Below, one piece after another: positions 1 through 6,464 of a DNA stretch of 6,887 nt. This DNA is from Pseudomonas sp. SST3 (GTDB lineage Bacteria; Pseudomonadota; Gammaproteobacteria; Pseudomonadales; Pseudomonadaceae). The notes under the pieces are model-generated. The model was not told where the DNA came from, ran no database searches, and was given only the letters and a program-made list of their open reading frames with translations. The position numbers were made by a program, and so were the translations under genes. Within the stretch, counting starts at the first letter, position 1, and each line of letters starts with the position of its first letter. The DNA lies in assembly GCF_003325755.1 (NCBI RefSeq), contig NZ_QORI02000061.1:1-6887 (forward strand), read 5' to 3'.

Positions 1-381
1 TAGAAAGTGCCGCCGGTGTGGCTGCTGGCGGCCGTACGGGTTTGACCGCGGTGACCGTGGGCATATTGTTCGTGGCGGCGATGTTTTTTGCGCCGCTGGC
101 CGGCATGATTCCCGCCTACGCCACCGCGGGCGCGTTGATTTACGTTGCGATGCTGATGATGGCGAGCATGGCCCATATCAACTGGGATGAAGCCACCGAC
201 AGCATTCCGGCGATCGTCACCGCGATCATGATGCCGCTGACGTTTTCGGTCGCCGACGGAATCGCCCTGGGTTTTATCACTTACGTGGCGTTTGAAAGCC
301 GGCACCGGCAAGTACCGCGAGATTTCCATCAGCCTTTGGGTGCTGTGCGCGATCTTTATCGCCAAGTTCATCTTTCTGTAG
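1..381 (+). CDS. NCS2 family purine nucleobase permease, AzgA-like, C-terminal part (5' partial, one frameshift)
   Basis: This is the C-terminal end of an inner-membrane proton symporter for purine bases (hypoxanthine, adenine or guanine type). The frame is open from base 1 and begins ESAAGVAAGGRTGLTAV, which matches the glycine-rich conserved segment of the AzgA branch of NCS2 permeases. Hydrophobic helices follow (GILFVAAMFFAPLAG, ALIYVAMLMMASM, a third around IPAIVTAIMMPLTFSVADG). The frame breaks at about 291-298. Removing one base from the TTT (or adjacent AAA) run continues it as VALKAGTGKYREISISLWV and ends in the hydrophobic tail IAKFIFL with stop TAG at 379-381, as family members do. 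Without this correction the frame runs on to 419 with a non-membrane tail. The GTG at 18 is internal, not a start. The distant hiuH gene suggests a purine catabolism locus. The exact substrate cannot be read from this fragment. Confidence 0.9.
291..298 (+). other. Frameshift site 1 (one extra base, TTT or AAA run) in the permease
   Basis: The bases are TTTGAAAG. Dropping one T gives VALKAG and dropping one A gives VAFEAG. Either restores the conserved C-terminus up to TAG at 379-381. Confidence 0.85.
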
Positions 382-397
382 TTCAGGAAGGGCTGAA

Positions 398-426
398 AAA
401 CCGCCTCACCTTCGGGTGAGGCTTTT
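398..426 (+). terminator. Rho-independent terminator after the permease
   Basis: A perfect 8-bp stem GCCTCACC (403-410) / GGTGAGGC (415-422) closes a TTCG tetraloop with the very stable C(TTCG)G form. TTTT follows at 423-426. It lies 21 bases after the permease stop and ends 21 bases before the exporter start codon. The T tail is short, so termination may be partial and some read-through into the exporter gene is possible. Five A residues (396-400) precede the stem, so weak function in the opposite direction is conceivable. Confidence 0.85.
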
Positions 427-434
427 GCATGAAA

Positions 435-441
435 GGGAGGA
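435..441 (+). promoter_or_regulatory. Strong ribosome binding site of the LysE-family gene
   Basis: GGGAGGA ends 6 bases before the ATG at 448. It fixes the start: another ATG at 442 is followed at once by TAA, so only the ATG at 448 is usable. The reading frame is broken near codon 5, so this site is the main evidence for where the gene begins. Confidence 0.85.
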
Positions 442-447
442 ATGTAA

Positions 448-1088
448 ATGACCTTGGAAAACCTGGCTGCTGTTCAGCGGCGCTGCGCTGGTGGTGATCC
501 TGATCCCCGGCCCGCTCTCATTGCTGATGATCAGCAACAGCCTTAACTATGGCCTGCGCCGCTCGTACCCGGCGTTTCTCGGTGGTGTGTTTGCCTCGAT
601 CTGCCTGTTGAGCGCCTCGGCCCTGGGCCTGGGCGCGCTGCTGCTAGCGTCCGAACAACTGTTCAGCGCGCTCAAAATTGTCGGCGCACTCTACCTGTTC
701 TACCTGGCGTGGCAGAGCTGGCAGCAATCGCGCCTGCCCAATGCTGGCGCTGAAGTTCCGCACGCTGCGCCAGTACCACGCTTTCGTGCATTGTTTTGGC
801 CGGGCTTTTGTACTGGGCGCCAGCAACCCCAAGGACATCCTGTTTTTCGCTGCCTTCCTGCCACAATTTCTCAGCAGCCAGCAACCGTTCCTGCCGCAGT
901 TGCTGGTCATGATCGTCACCTGGACGCTGCTTGATCTGCTGTGCAAGTTGGCTTACGGCTTGGGCGCCCATGGCGCTGCGCGCTATTTGCGCAGCGGCTC
1001 GGGCCAGAGCTGGTTCAATCGGATCAGTGCCGCACTGTTTGGTGGCGCCGCAGCAGCGGCACTCGTCAACGCTAGGGGGCCAATTTGA
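448..1088 (+). CDS. LysE/RhtB family amino acid exporter (two frameshifts)
   Basis: This is a small inner-membrane exporter of the LysE/RhtB family, whose members pump out amino acids or related metabolites. The substrate here is unknown. ATG at 448 gives MTLE. One extra base in the AAAA run at 458-461 must be removed to read on as TWLLFSGAALVVILIPGPLS, with the family's PGP motif in the first helix. Then come SYPAFLGGVFASICLLSASA and a helix around LKIVGALYLFYLAWQSW. A second extra base in TTTT at 794-797 breaks the frame again. Correcting it gives FGRAFVLGASNPKDILFF (the N-P-K motif is typical) and a final membrane region around QLLVMIVTWTLLDLLCKLAY. The corrected protein has 212 residues, the usual length. 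Its last 17 bases overlap the 3' end of the toxin gene on the other strand. A hairpin terminator stands between it and the permease, so it may have its own promoter further upstream or depend on read-through. Confidence 0.87.
458..463 (+). other. Frameshift site 2 (one extra base, AAAA run) at the exporter N-terminus
   Basis: AAAACC should read with one base fewer. Removing an A gives MTLETWLLF, and removing a C gives MTLENWLLF. The uncorrected frame stops after about 30 codons with no family resemblance. Confidence 0.85.
794..797 (+). other. Frameshift site 3 (one extra T in TTTT) in the exporter
   Basis: Removing one T turns a nonsense continuation into FGRAFVLGASNPKD, which matches the conserved middle of the family. 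Confidence 0.87.
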
Positions 1089-1938
1089 CGAAGTAGACGC
1101 TGGGGTTCAGATTGCCCTTCGTCGCCCATTGGATACCCGCCACGATCCGCACCAAGCGCTGTTCTTGCAGCGCGCTGTCGACCGCTTTCAATAGAAGAGA
1201 GTCGGGGTGTAATTTAATTGCGAACCGAATCCACTTGTCCGTCAGCTTGGTTCTCAATGTCATTCGCCCCGTCTCAAGCCATTGATAGGCGACATAGTAA
1301 ATTTTGTTCGAATGGCGATGCGTCACAACTGATTCGTGGCTGAATTCTCCAGCGGTTGTCCCCTGCCGCCGCAAAGACAAATCCTGGACGGCGAAGCCCT
1401 GCTGCTCCAGCACGGTTCTGACGGCAGAGCGCTCTGCCTCGAGCCGCTGCGTCCTGACCGGTGTGACACCAAATTGAAGGCGCGGATCCAACGGGTGAGG
1501 CGGCGTGAAGTCAACACGCGTGAAGCCTGGCGCCTTGCCATCGTAACCGATGTACACCATTTCTTTGCGCCGCTCATTGGGCCGCAACATCTGTAGCAAA
1601 TCATCCGTCTGGCCAACACGGCCATTTACAGCAAGCAACCACTTGTCGAGCGTGGCGCGAATATTCAGTAAATGACTGGCCGTTGCCAGTTGTGGCGGCC
1701 CCGATAACTCAATCAGCCTGGCGACTGCCAGCGCTTGGCTTGTATTTGTGAGGGTGGGAAAAGCACTGCCCACATAGCGCTCCAGTGGCCTGTCGAACAG
1801 CGGCGCATGCAGCTGCCACTCGCCCGCCGAAGTGCGTGATACCGGAATGGGCTGATCGTTGATTGCCGTACTTGTCCAGCGCTCAATATCAGTGCGAGCC
1901 AATGAAAACCTGCTGCGTATCCCTGGTAATAAACGCAA
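1072..1938 (-). CDS. Toxin-like gene, C-terminal frame segment (about residues 1484-1761), unknown putative effector domain
   Basis: This is the end of the large gene. The coding part starts at about 1904 (SLARTDIERWTS) and ends FVKLAP with stop TAG at 1072-1074. The ATG at 1938 lies in the out-of-frame part before the break and is not a real start. The segment has a helical stretch (ALAVARLIELSGPPQLATAS, ATLDKWLLAV) and a proline-rich spacer (FTPPHPLDPRLQFGVTP). A compact final domain of about 115 residues follows: helix EAERSAVRTVLEQQGFAVQD, strand pair ESVVTHRHSNKIYYVAYQW, helix TKLTDKWIRFAIKLHP, and LVRIVAGIQW. The tip of such proteins often carries the toxic activity, but I recognise no known family. 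Bases 1201-1320 have 56 G/C out of 120, lower than the exporter beside it. The last 17 bases overlap the exporter gene tail to tail. Confidence 0.7.
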   Translation of the reverse strand: MRLLPGIRSRFSLARTDIERWTSTAINDQPIPVSRTSAGEWQLHAPLFDRPLERYVGSAFPTLTNTSQALAVARLIELSGPPQLATASHLLNIRATLDKWLLAVNGRVGQTDDLLQMLRPNERRKEMVYIGYDGKAPGFTRVDFTPPHPLDPRLQFGVTPVRTQRLEAERSAVRTVLEQQGFAVQDLSLRRQGTTAGEFSHESVVTHRHSNKIYYVAYQWLETGRMTLRTKLTDKWIRFAIKLHPDSLLLKAVDSALQEQRLVRIVAGIQWATKGNLNPSVYFVKLAP

Positions 1939-2443
1939 TGTCGGTCAATGGCGCCTGATCCCCCGTGTCCAGTAGCCTGTAATATCCGATTCCCGATCCA
2001 GCGCTCGGTGTGTCATACCTCGCGCCGATATAGATGGCATTGTAGAAGGCTCCTTGAGGAGTCGATTGCACACGTAAAACGCCAGGTATCGATGAGTCCG
2101 ACAGCTCAATGGCCTGGGCTCGGATACGCCAATCGAACCAGTGGGTGGCGACCGTTGAGGACTGGACAATGGTGCTTTGTGTAGCAGAACGCACAGTCGG
2201 TGGGAACCAATCCCGTAGCGCCTCTACTTCTACGCGCCAGGGGTTGAGCACCCCCGAGCTGGGCCCCGGTTGAGGGTCGCCCGAGCCCAACAAGCGTTCA
2301 CCGGGCTGATCGATGTGCAAGATCAACTCGTCTTCGCCCGGCTGCCGGGTATTTTTTGAGTCGAAATACCTGTTCGTTTTCGCGCTGGTAAATCGGGTAA
2401 TGGTGCGTATCGTCTGCCAGAAACAGCTCACCCTTCTTGACAT
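1889..2443 (-). CDS. Toxin-like gene, middle frame segment (about residues 1335-1483 of the whole)
   Basis: This is a continuation of the large gene, not a separate one. The true coding part is about 1905-2357. The apparent ATG at 2443 reads through the out-of-frame part of the upstream piece and has no ribosome binding site role. In the correct frame it continues RLK as NTRQPGEDELILHIDQPGE, then NPWRVEVEALRDWFPP, and a region ending GIGYYRLLDTG, QAPLTDIAFITRDTQQV. Alternating hydrophobic and polar residues with many glycines and prolines suggest beta-rich linker domains. These lie between the helical toxin body and the C-terminal tip. The segment breaks again at AAAA 1905-1908 and stops at 1889. 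There is no recognisable active site. Confidence 0.7.
   Translation of the reverse strand: MSRRVSCFWQTIRTITRFTSAKTNRYFDSKNTRQPGEDELILHIDQPGERLLGSGDPQPGPSSGVLNPWRVEVEALRDWFPPTVRSATQSTIVQSSTVATHWFDWRIRAQAIELSDSSIPGVLRVQSTPQGAFYNAIYIGARYDTPSAGSGIGYYRLLDTGDQAPLTDIAFITRDTQQVFIGSH
1905..1908 (-). other. Frameshift site 5 (one extra base in a TTTT run, - strand sense)
   Basis: On the coding strand GTTTTCATTG must lose one base so that DTQQV continues as SLARTDIERW. Otherwise the frame ends five codons later at 1889. Confidence 0.8.
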
Positions 2444-5400
2444 GGATCCCCTTTTTGCCCGGGCCTTTCAGCGCCACGGCGTCGTCAGCAATCGCCTTGA
2501 TTTTGAACCGGTCGAACACCTTGAGCTGAGTTACAACGGGCACCTTCACGCGCGCAAGGCTACCGCGCACGGCCATGCGCATGCGGTGTATGCGTGCCAG
2601 TAAAGCCCTCGGCGCAGGACGCGTCACCTTGGCCACAGCACTGCCGCGCCCCTTGGGCCCCGGTATAAAGTTTGTCAGCAGGTCAGCCGCCATAAACGCA
2701 CTCATAAAACCCACGTCAACGGCATCATGAGGGTCCCCATAGCGATGAAAGCGCCGCGCCACAAGCAGCAACTCGTAGGCATCATTGAACATCCCGAATA
2801 ACGGAGAGAAAAAAGCGATCAACCGGCGCCTGCGTGTCTCGCCCTGCTCGCCCAGGCGACGGGTGCGATACTCATCCAGCGCTTTGCCGGAATGGCTGGC
2901 TGCCTGGGTCTGACGTTTCAACTCCTGCACCGGGGCGTCGTAAAGCAATGCCTGGGCATCACTGTGGGACGTGGGGACAATTGCCAGCCAAGCCTCAGGT
3001 TCACTGGCAATCTGCTCAAGGATTACCTGCTCAACCTCATCCGGCAGCACCGTCGGCTCCAAGTGCTTGATACCGAAGGAGCGAACAAACTCAACCGCTT
3101 GCCATATCCCTTTGACCATGGCAAACGCAGGTATAGCGTCCAGGTAACTGACGGCAGCACCGAGCCTATCGACCCTGACCGGGTGATGGGTAATTGCCTG
3201 AAATGCCCAGCCGGGTGCGATCTGCCTCGCCAGCATCTGGGTGTTTTCAGGCCGTGCGCCAAGGCGGTTCAATGCATCCTGGGCTTGTTGCAAACTGCAG
3301 TACTCGGTGAGAACCAACGCGGGCGAAGCATTCGGCCAATAGATCACGCAATGCCCCGACCGCAGGTCTCGCACGATCACCAGGCCCGCGATATAGCGGT
3401 CATGCTGCATCGTGTGGCCCACTAAATGAAGCACATGCAGTTGCAGCTCATGTTGGTTTTTCAACAAGTCTTGCGGCGTTCGTGCGGCCATCGCCGTGGT
3501 GAAGATACTTTGCGCGGTTGCCGTCAAGCCTTGTTGCGTGGCCAACAACAGATGTTGCTCAGTGCCGGCAAGCAACGTCCGGTTCAGTAACTCGGGAATG
3601 CGCCCTTTGCTGAGCGTGTGGAGGGTATCGCCAGGCGGGTAAAAAACCTGGTTGATCAACGCGTCGTACTGACCGCCGACATCCAGCGAGGAAATCGTAC
3701 GGATCAAGTAAGCGGCATTCAGTTGATTTTTCCATTCAGGTTGCAAATAGCGGGCGCGATTGAGTCGCCACTGCGTCCAGGGCGCCAGTGGGTCCAGGTT
3801 ATGCTGCGCCAGTTGTAACAGGCTGTAGGTGGTGCGCTTCAGGGTCGGGGTAAGTTTTATGGCGCGGTCGCCAATGGCACAACCGCTTGTCCATCCACAA
3901 TAACTGCCTTGAACATCATCGGGCATATCAAGGAAGGGCTGGTCGATATCAAACTGCGCAGGTATGCCGTCCAACCGCAAGCGATCGATCAGGGCACGGC
4001 GAGCGAAGGTTTCCAGACCGGGCAACTGGTCTTCAAGCCTTGTCTTGAATGCAAAAGTACTGCTCAGGTAAAAGCGCTGCGATCGCCTGAACTTCTTACG
4101 CTGGTAACGGGATGCGTGCTCCAGCCAAGCTGGCAGTTTCTTCGCTTGCAGTGCGGTTTTGCGCAACAACTCGACATTGGCCTGGGCGCGGCTCTGGGCG
4201 TCACTGACAGGTGCCTTGAGCTGCTCTTGCAGTTCTGCCAGCAGCAAGGCGCGACTTATTTGCGCATCTTTCACGCCGTTGAATATGCGCGTGATGTCTT
4301 CTGTACTGTTGTGCAGGCGCTGATAACACCCAAGCAATGTCTTGATCGCAGCCAGGGCGGGCTTGCCATTAATCGGTACGTAGCGCACAGCCAGCGTTCC
4401 ACGCGCCGCGTGTGAGCGCAAGTCGTTACGCTTGTCGTGCTCGACATAGTCCCACAGCGCGCTGCGATCCCAACTATCAAGGCTGGCTTTGATACTTCGG
4501 GTCAGGGCGTCCAGTCCGGAAAACCCCTGCACCCCACCTTCCGCTCCGAAACCGCACAGGACTACCGCATGCTGGCGTCGCGGCACCCGTACCGCCGCCG
4601 CCGTAGTCACCACCCACATGTTATGGAGCGGATAGAAGGCATCAGGGTCATTGCCAATCGCAATTGACAGCACTCGGGTTTGACTGTCTGGACGTTTTGA
4701 CGGCAAAGGCTGATCGAGCACTTCGATGATCAGGTCCCGATGCGCGGTGCTTATCAACTTGAGTCGATGCTGCAATTGCACCTCACAGCGTAGCGCCTCA
4801 GTCTGGGCGTCAAGAAACAACGTGCCGCGCCTGAACGTACCCTTTCCACCAGGGCGCTCAGCCCAAAATGCCACCTCGAACAGCCGTTGCTGGGCATCCT
4901 GCACCCACCTGTCCATCGTTTGGGCATGGGCGTTGAGCTGGGATACCAGCGATACAAATGCCTGGTATGCGGGCGTATCGTTACTCAAATCATCGGGATC
5001 GAGCAACGCAACCAGCCCTTTTTCGTAGCGTTTGATCCGGTGTTCTACGGTGTATTCGGCCAAGCCTGGCGCAGTGCTGCCAAAGATTATTTCGGCGTGT
5101 CGTCGTTGCTGGTCCCATTTGAGCAACTGCTCTCGAAGCGGGCCAAGTCGGGCCCCGCCAATCAACTGCTGCCGGTTACGCTCCACTCGTGCGAGAACAA
5201 CTGCTGACTCCAGAGGCTGTGACGTTCCGGCGGCAAACACATGGGCGTGGTTGCTTTTTACCGTACACGCCAATTCATTGGCCCATTGCCCTTCCAACAA
5301 CGCCTGCGCGCTTGACGCCAGCGCATCCTCCATAAGCTCCACGCCTCGAGAGACAGTGGATACCGAGGAGAACGTTGCAGGTGGAAGCAACACAGAGCGA

Positions 5401-6359
5401 CGACTTAATGGCAAACATTGCCATAGCTCGTGTAGACGAGTCCTGCCCAGCGCCTGCACGCCGCACGCCAGGGCGACGAAAGACGGGTACTCGTAAAAAT
5501 TGCGAGCCACACCCGGTAAATAGACAACATGAGGCACATCATCGGGATCGCCCTCACGATAGAAATGCAACGCGCCCGCAATAGCCACCGCAGGGTTACC
5601 CGGCCACATCAACGGGCCTACTCGCACATCGGCCCACTGTCCGCCCGCACGCAGGCGTGCTTCAGCGGTTGGTGCATCGATCACGGCCTGAACCATGGCC
5701 AATCCAGCCCGTGATAGCTCGTTCAGTTGCCTGGCAATAAAGGCCCGGTCAGCAAAAAGCGCCTGGTGCAGCTCGATCCAACGCTCCCGGCGTGTGAGCC
5801 AGGAGCCGTACTCCAGCGCGTCCCAATATTGATTGGCTGCGCGACCCAACCGCTCAAACAGCCCCAACGCGATAACCCGCCGCAGCGCTTCCAGCGGTGT
5901 ATAGGGCAACCGACGGTCAGGCGCGCCCTTGACGCTGAGGAGGGTGTATTGATTGATATTGAAAGGCACCGAAGGGCGGACCAGCAGCAACAACGCACGA
6001 TCAGTCAAGGTGTCGACTTTCTGCGGTAACCGCGGAGGCATGGGTTCGGTGAAGAGCAGACTGTCCGGGTCAATCTCGAACGCCTTCTGCAACTGGGCGC
6101 GGATCACCTTCAAGATCCTGGGTGAGCGCCCTATCAGGCGTGTGAGCGCCCGTGTCGACTCGCGGCATCTCGCGTCGGCCAGCCCGATCTGATTGATCAG
6201 GCGGCTGGGATGGGGATAGGCGTTGATCCGTTCTCGCAACGGAGTGCGTAGGGCCTGTAAATCGGCATCGACGAAAAAGGGCGGCGCGTCCTCCTCAAGG
6301 GTGTCGTCAGGGTCACTGGAGGGCGCTGTAACGCCGAGCTGATCAGGGGGCAAGGTCAT
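2298..6359 (-). CDS. Dermonecrotic toxin domain-containing protein, N-terminal 1353-codon frame
   Basis: This is the main open piece of the large toxin-like gene. Residues 1-30 are acidic and proline-rich (MTLPPDQLG, then DDTLEEDAPPFF). Residues about 25-300 resemble the DUF6543/dermonecrotic N-terminal region: PYTPLEALRRVIALGLFERL (152-171), then VVYLPGVARNFYEYPSF (278-294). A second, similar region occurs at about 840-1035: TTYSLLQLAQHNLDPL (843-858), SSLDVGGQYDALINQVF (890-906), CVIYWPN...LTEYCSL (1004-1023). A weaker third copy of the YLPG/EY.S motif is VVLCGFGAEGGVQGFSGL (599-616). Residues 660-760 are helix- and charge-rich. Residues 1180-1235 hold a moderately hydrophobic stretch, FFSPLFGMFNDAYELLL and FMSAFMAADLLTNFIPG. 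After residue ~1335 (KK at 2352-2357) the frame is wrong, and the tail YPAAGRRRVDLAHRSAR is an artefact. The ATG at 6482 is rejected as a start because it lies upstream of a terminator. No catalytic motif was recognised. Confidence 0.72.
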   Translation of the reverse strand: MTLPPDQLGVTAPSSDPDDTLEEDAPPFFVDADLQALRTPLRERINAYPHPSRLINQIGLADARCRESTRALTRLIGRSPRILKVIRAQLQKAFEIDPDSLLFTEPMPPRLPQKVDTLTDRALLLLVRPSVPFNINQYTLLSVKGAPDRRLPYTPLEALRRVIALGLFERLGRAANQYWDALEYGSWLTRRERWIELHQALFADRAFIARQLNELSRAGLAMVQAVIDAPTAEARLRAGGQWADVRVGPLMWPGNPAVAIAGALHFYREGDPDDVPHVVYLPGVARNFYEYPSFVALACGVQALGRTRLHELWQCLPLSRRSVLLPPATFSSVSTVSRGVELMEDALASSAQALLEGQWANELACTVKSNHAHVFAAGTSQPLESAVVLARVERNRQQLIGGARLGPLREQLLKWDQQRRHAEIIFGSTAPGLAEYTVEHRIKRYEKGLVALLDPDDLSNDTPAYQAFVSLVSQLNAHAQTMDRWVQDAQQRLFEVAFWAERPGGKGTFRRGTLFLDAQTEALRCEVQLQHRLKLISTAHRDLIIEVLDQPLPSKRPDSQTRVLSIAIGNDPDAFYPLHNMWVVTTAAAVRVPRRQHAVVLCGFGAEGGVQGFSGLDALTRSIKASLDSWDRSALWDYVEHDKRNDLRSHAARGTLAVRYVPINGKPALAAIKTLLGCYQRLHNSTEDITRIFNGVKDAQISRALLLAELQEQLKAPVSDAQSRAQANVELLRKTALQAKKLPAWLEHASRYQRKKFRRSQRFYLSSTFAFKTRLEDQLPGLETFARRALIDRLRLDGIPAQFDIDQPFLDMPDDVQGSYCGWTSGCAIGDRAIKLTPTLKRTTYSLLQLAQHNLDPLAPWTQWRLNRARYLQPEWKNQLNAAYLIRTISSLDVGGQYDALINQVFYPPGDTLHTLSKGRIPELLNRTLLAGTEQHLLLATQQGLTATAQSIFTTAMAARTPQDLLKNQHELQLHVLHLVGHTMQHDRYIAGLVIVRDLRSGHCVIYWPNASPALVLTEYCSLQQAQDALNRLGARPENTQMLARQIAPGWAFQAITHHPVRVDRLGAAVSYLDAIPAFAMVKGIWQAVEFVRSFGIKHLEPTVLPDEVEQVILEQIASEPEAWLAIVPTSHSDAQALLYDAPVQELKRQTQAASHSGKALDEYRTRRLGEQGETRRRRLIAFFSPLFGMFNDAYELLLVARRFHRYGDPHDAVDVGFMSAFMAADLLTNFIPGPKGRGSAVAKVTRPAPRALLARIHRMRMAVRGSLARVKVPVVTQLKVFDRFKIKAIADDAVALKGPGKKGIHVKKGELFLADDTHHYPIYQRENEQVFRLKKYPAAGRRRVDLAHRSAR
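2352..2357 (-). other. Frameshift site 4 (six-A run, one extra A, - strand sense)
   Basis: The coding strand reads CTC AAA AAA TAC. With five A it reads CTC AAA AAT ACC, giving RLKNTRQPGEDELILH, which continues as a long open frame. With six A the frame stops at 2298 after a short arginine-rich tail. Confidence 0.8.
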
Positions 6360-6438
6360 GGTGTTTTTCTTCTCTATGCACTGAGGAAAAACCAGCCTAG
6401 GGCCCATCAATGAGCAAGAGGGGCTAGATAGTTGAGCG
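6360..6438 (-). other. Leader region of the toxin-like gene; promoter not identified
   Basis: These 79 bases between the hiuH terminator and the toxin start must hold the toxin promoter if the gene is transcribed on its own. The region is more A/T-rich than the genes around it. I found no convincing -35/-10 pair with normal spacing. A CCTAGG palindrome lies at about 6397-6402, with no known role. Confidence 0.35.
6369..6374 (-). promoter_or_regulatory. Ribosome binding site of the toxin-like gene
   Basis: GAGAAG on the - strand sits 9 bases before the ATG at 6359. It is a moderate Shine-Dalgarno match at a slightly long but normal spacing. It favours the start at 6359 over the open-frame ATG at 6482, which lies upstream of the hiuH terminator. 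Confidence 0.6.
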
Positions 6439-6464
6439 AAAAAAAGCCCGCAGTGTGCGCGGGC
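6439..6464 (-). terminator. Rho-independent terminator of hiuH
   Basis: Read on the - strand, a 6-bp all-G/C stem GCCCGC / GCGGGC encloses a 7-base loop and is followed at once by TTTTTTT. It lies about 45 bases after the hiuH stop codon and upstream of the toxin start, so it separates the two transcription units. There is no T run on the other side, so it acts on the - strand only. Confidence 0.9.

Larger units (their letters stand above)
1072..6359 (-). pseudogene. Very large dermonecrotic-toxin-like protein gene, whole locus (frameshifted as given)
   Basis: Three consecutive minus-strand frames, 2298-6359, 1889-2443 (coding part about 1905-2357) and 1072-1904, join into one 1761-residue protein. 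This needs removal of one base at each of two A runs (minus-strand sense; 2352-2357 and 1905-1908). The protein resembles the large Pseudomonas proteins called dermonecrotic toxin domain-containing (DUF6543 type). These are thought to be toxins or effectors, but for most the activity is unproven. There is no signal peptide. The start ATG at 6359 follows GAGAAG by 9 bases and lies downstream of the hiuH terminator, so the gene is probably its own transcription unit. It may be intact in the living organism: both breaks look like homopolymer errors. If they are real, the gene is broken and loses its last ~425 residues. The family assignment comes from remembered motif patterns, not a search. Confidence 0.72.

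Noticed and set aside
644..971. Two minus-strand frames opposite the exporter
   Set aside because: They lie opposite the conserved exporter helices and do not resemble any protein. They are shadows.
1340..1430. Assigning the toxin C-terminus to the PD-(D/E)XK nuclease superfamily
   Set aside because: The order of helix and strands is only loosely similar, and the expected acidic and lysine catalytic residues are not in place.
2352..2357. Programmed ribosomal +1 shift at CTC AAA AAA TAC
   Set aside because: There is no slow or stop codon at the site and no stimulatory element seen. Four other one-base gains nearby favour a common technical cause.
2892..3425. Open + strand frame of 177 codons inside the toxin gene
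   Set aside because: It is antisense to a conserved frame and has an irregular composition rich in Arg, Pro, Gly and Cys. It has no ribosome binding site of note and no family resemblance. It is a shadow of G+C-rich coding DNA.
3909..4415. Open + strand frame of 168 codons inside the toxin gene
   Set aside because: It is antisense to the toxin body, with no convincing start signal and no recognisable motif.
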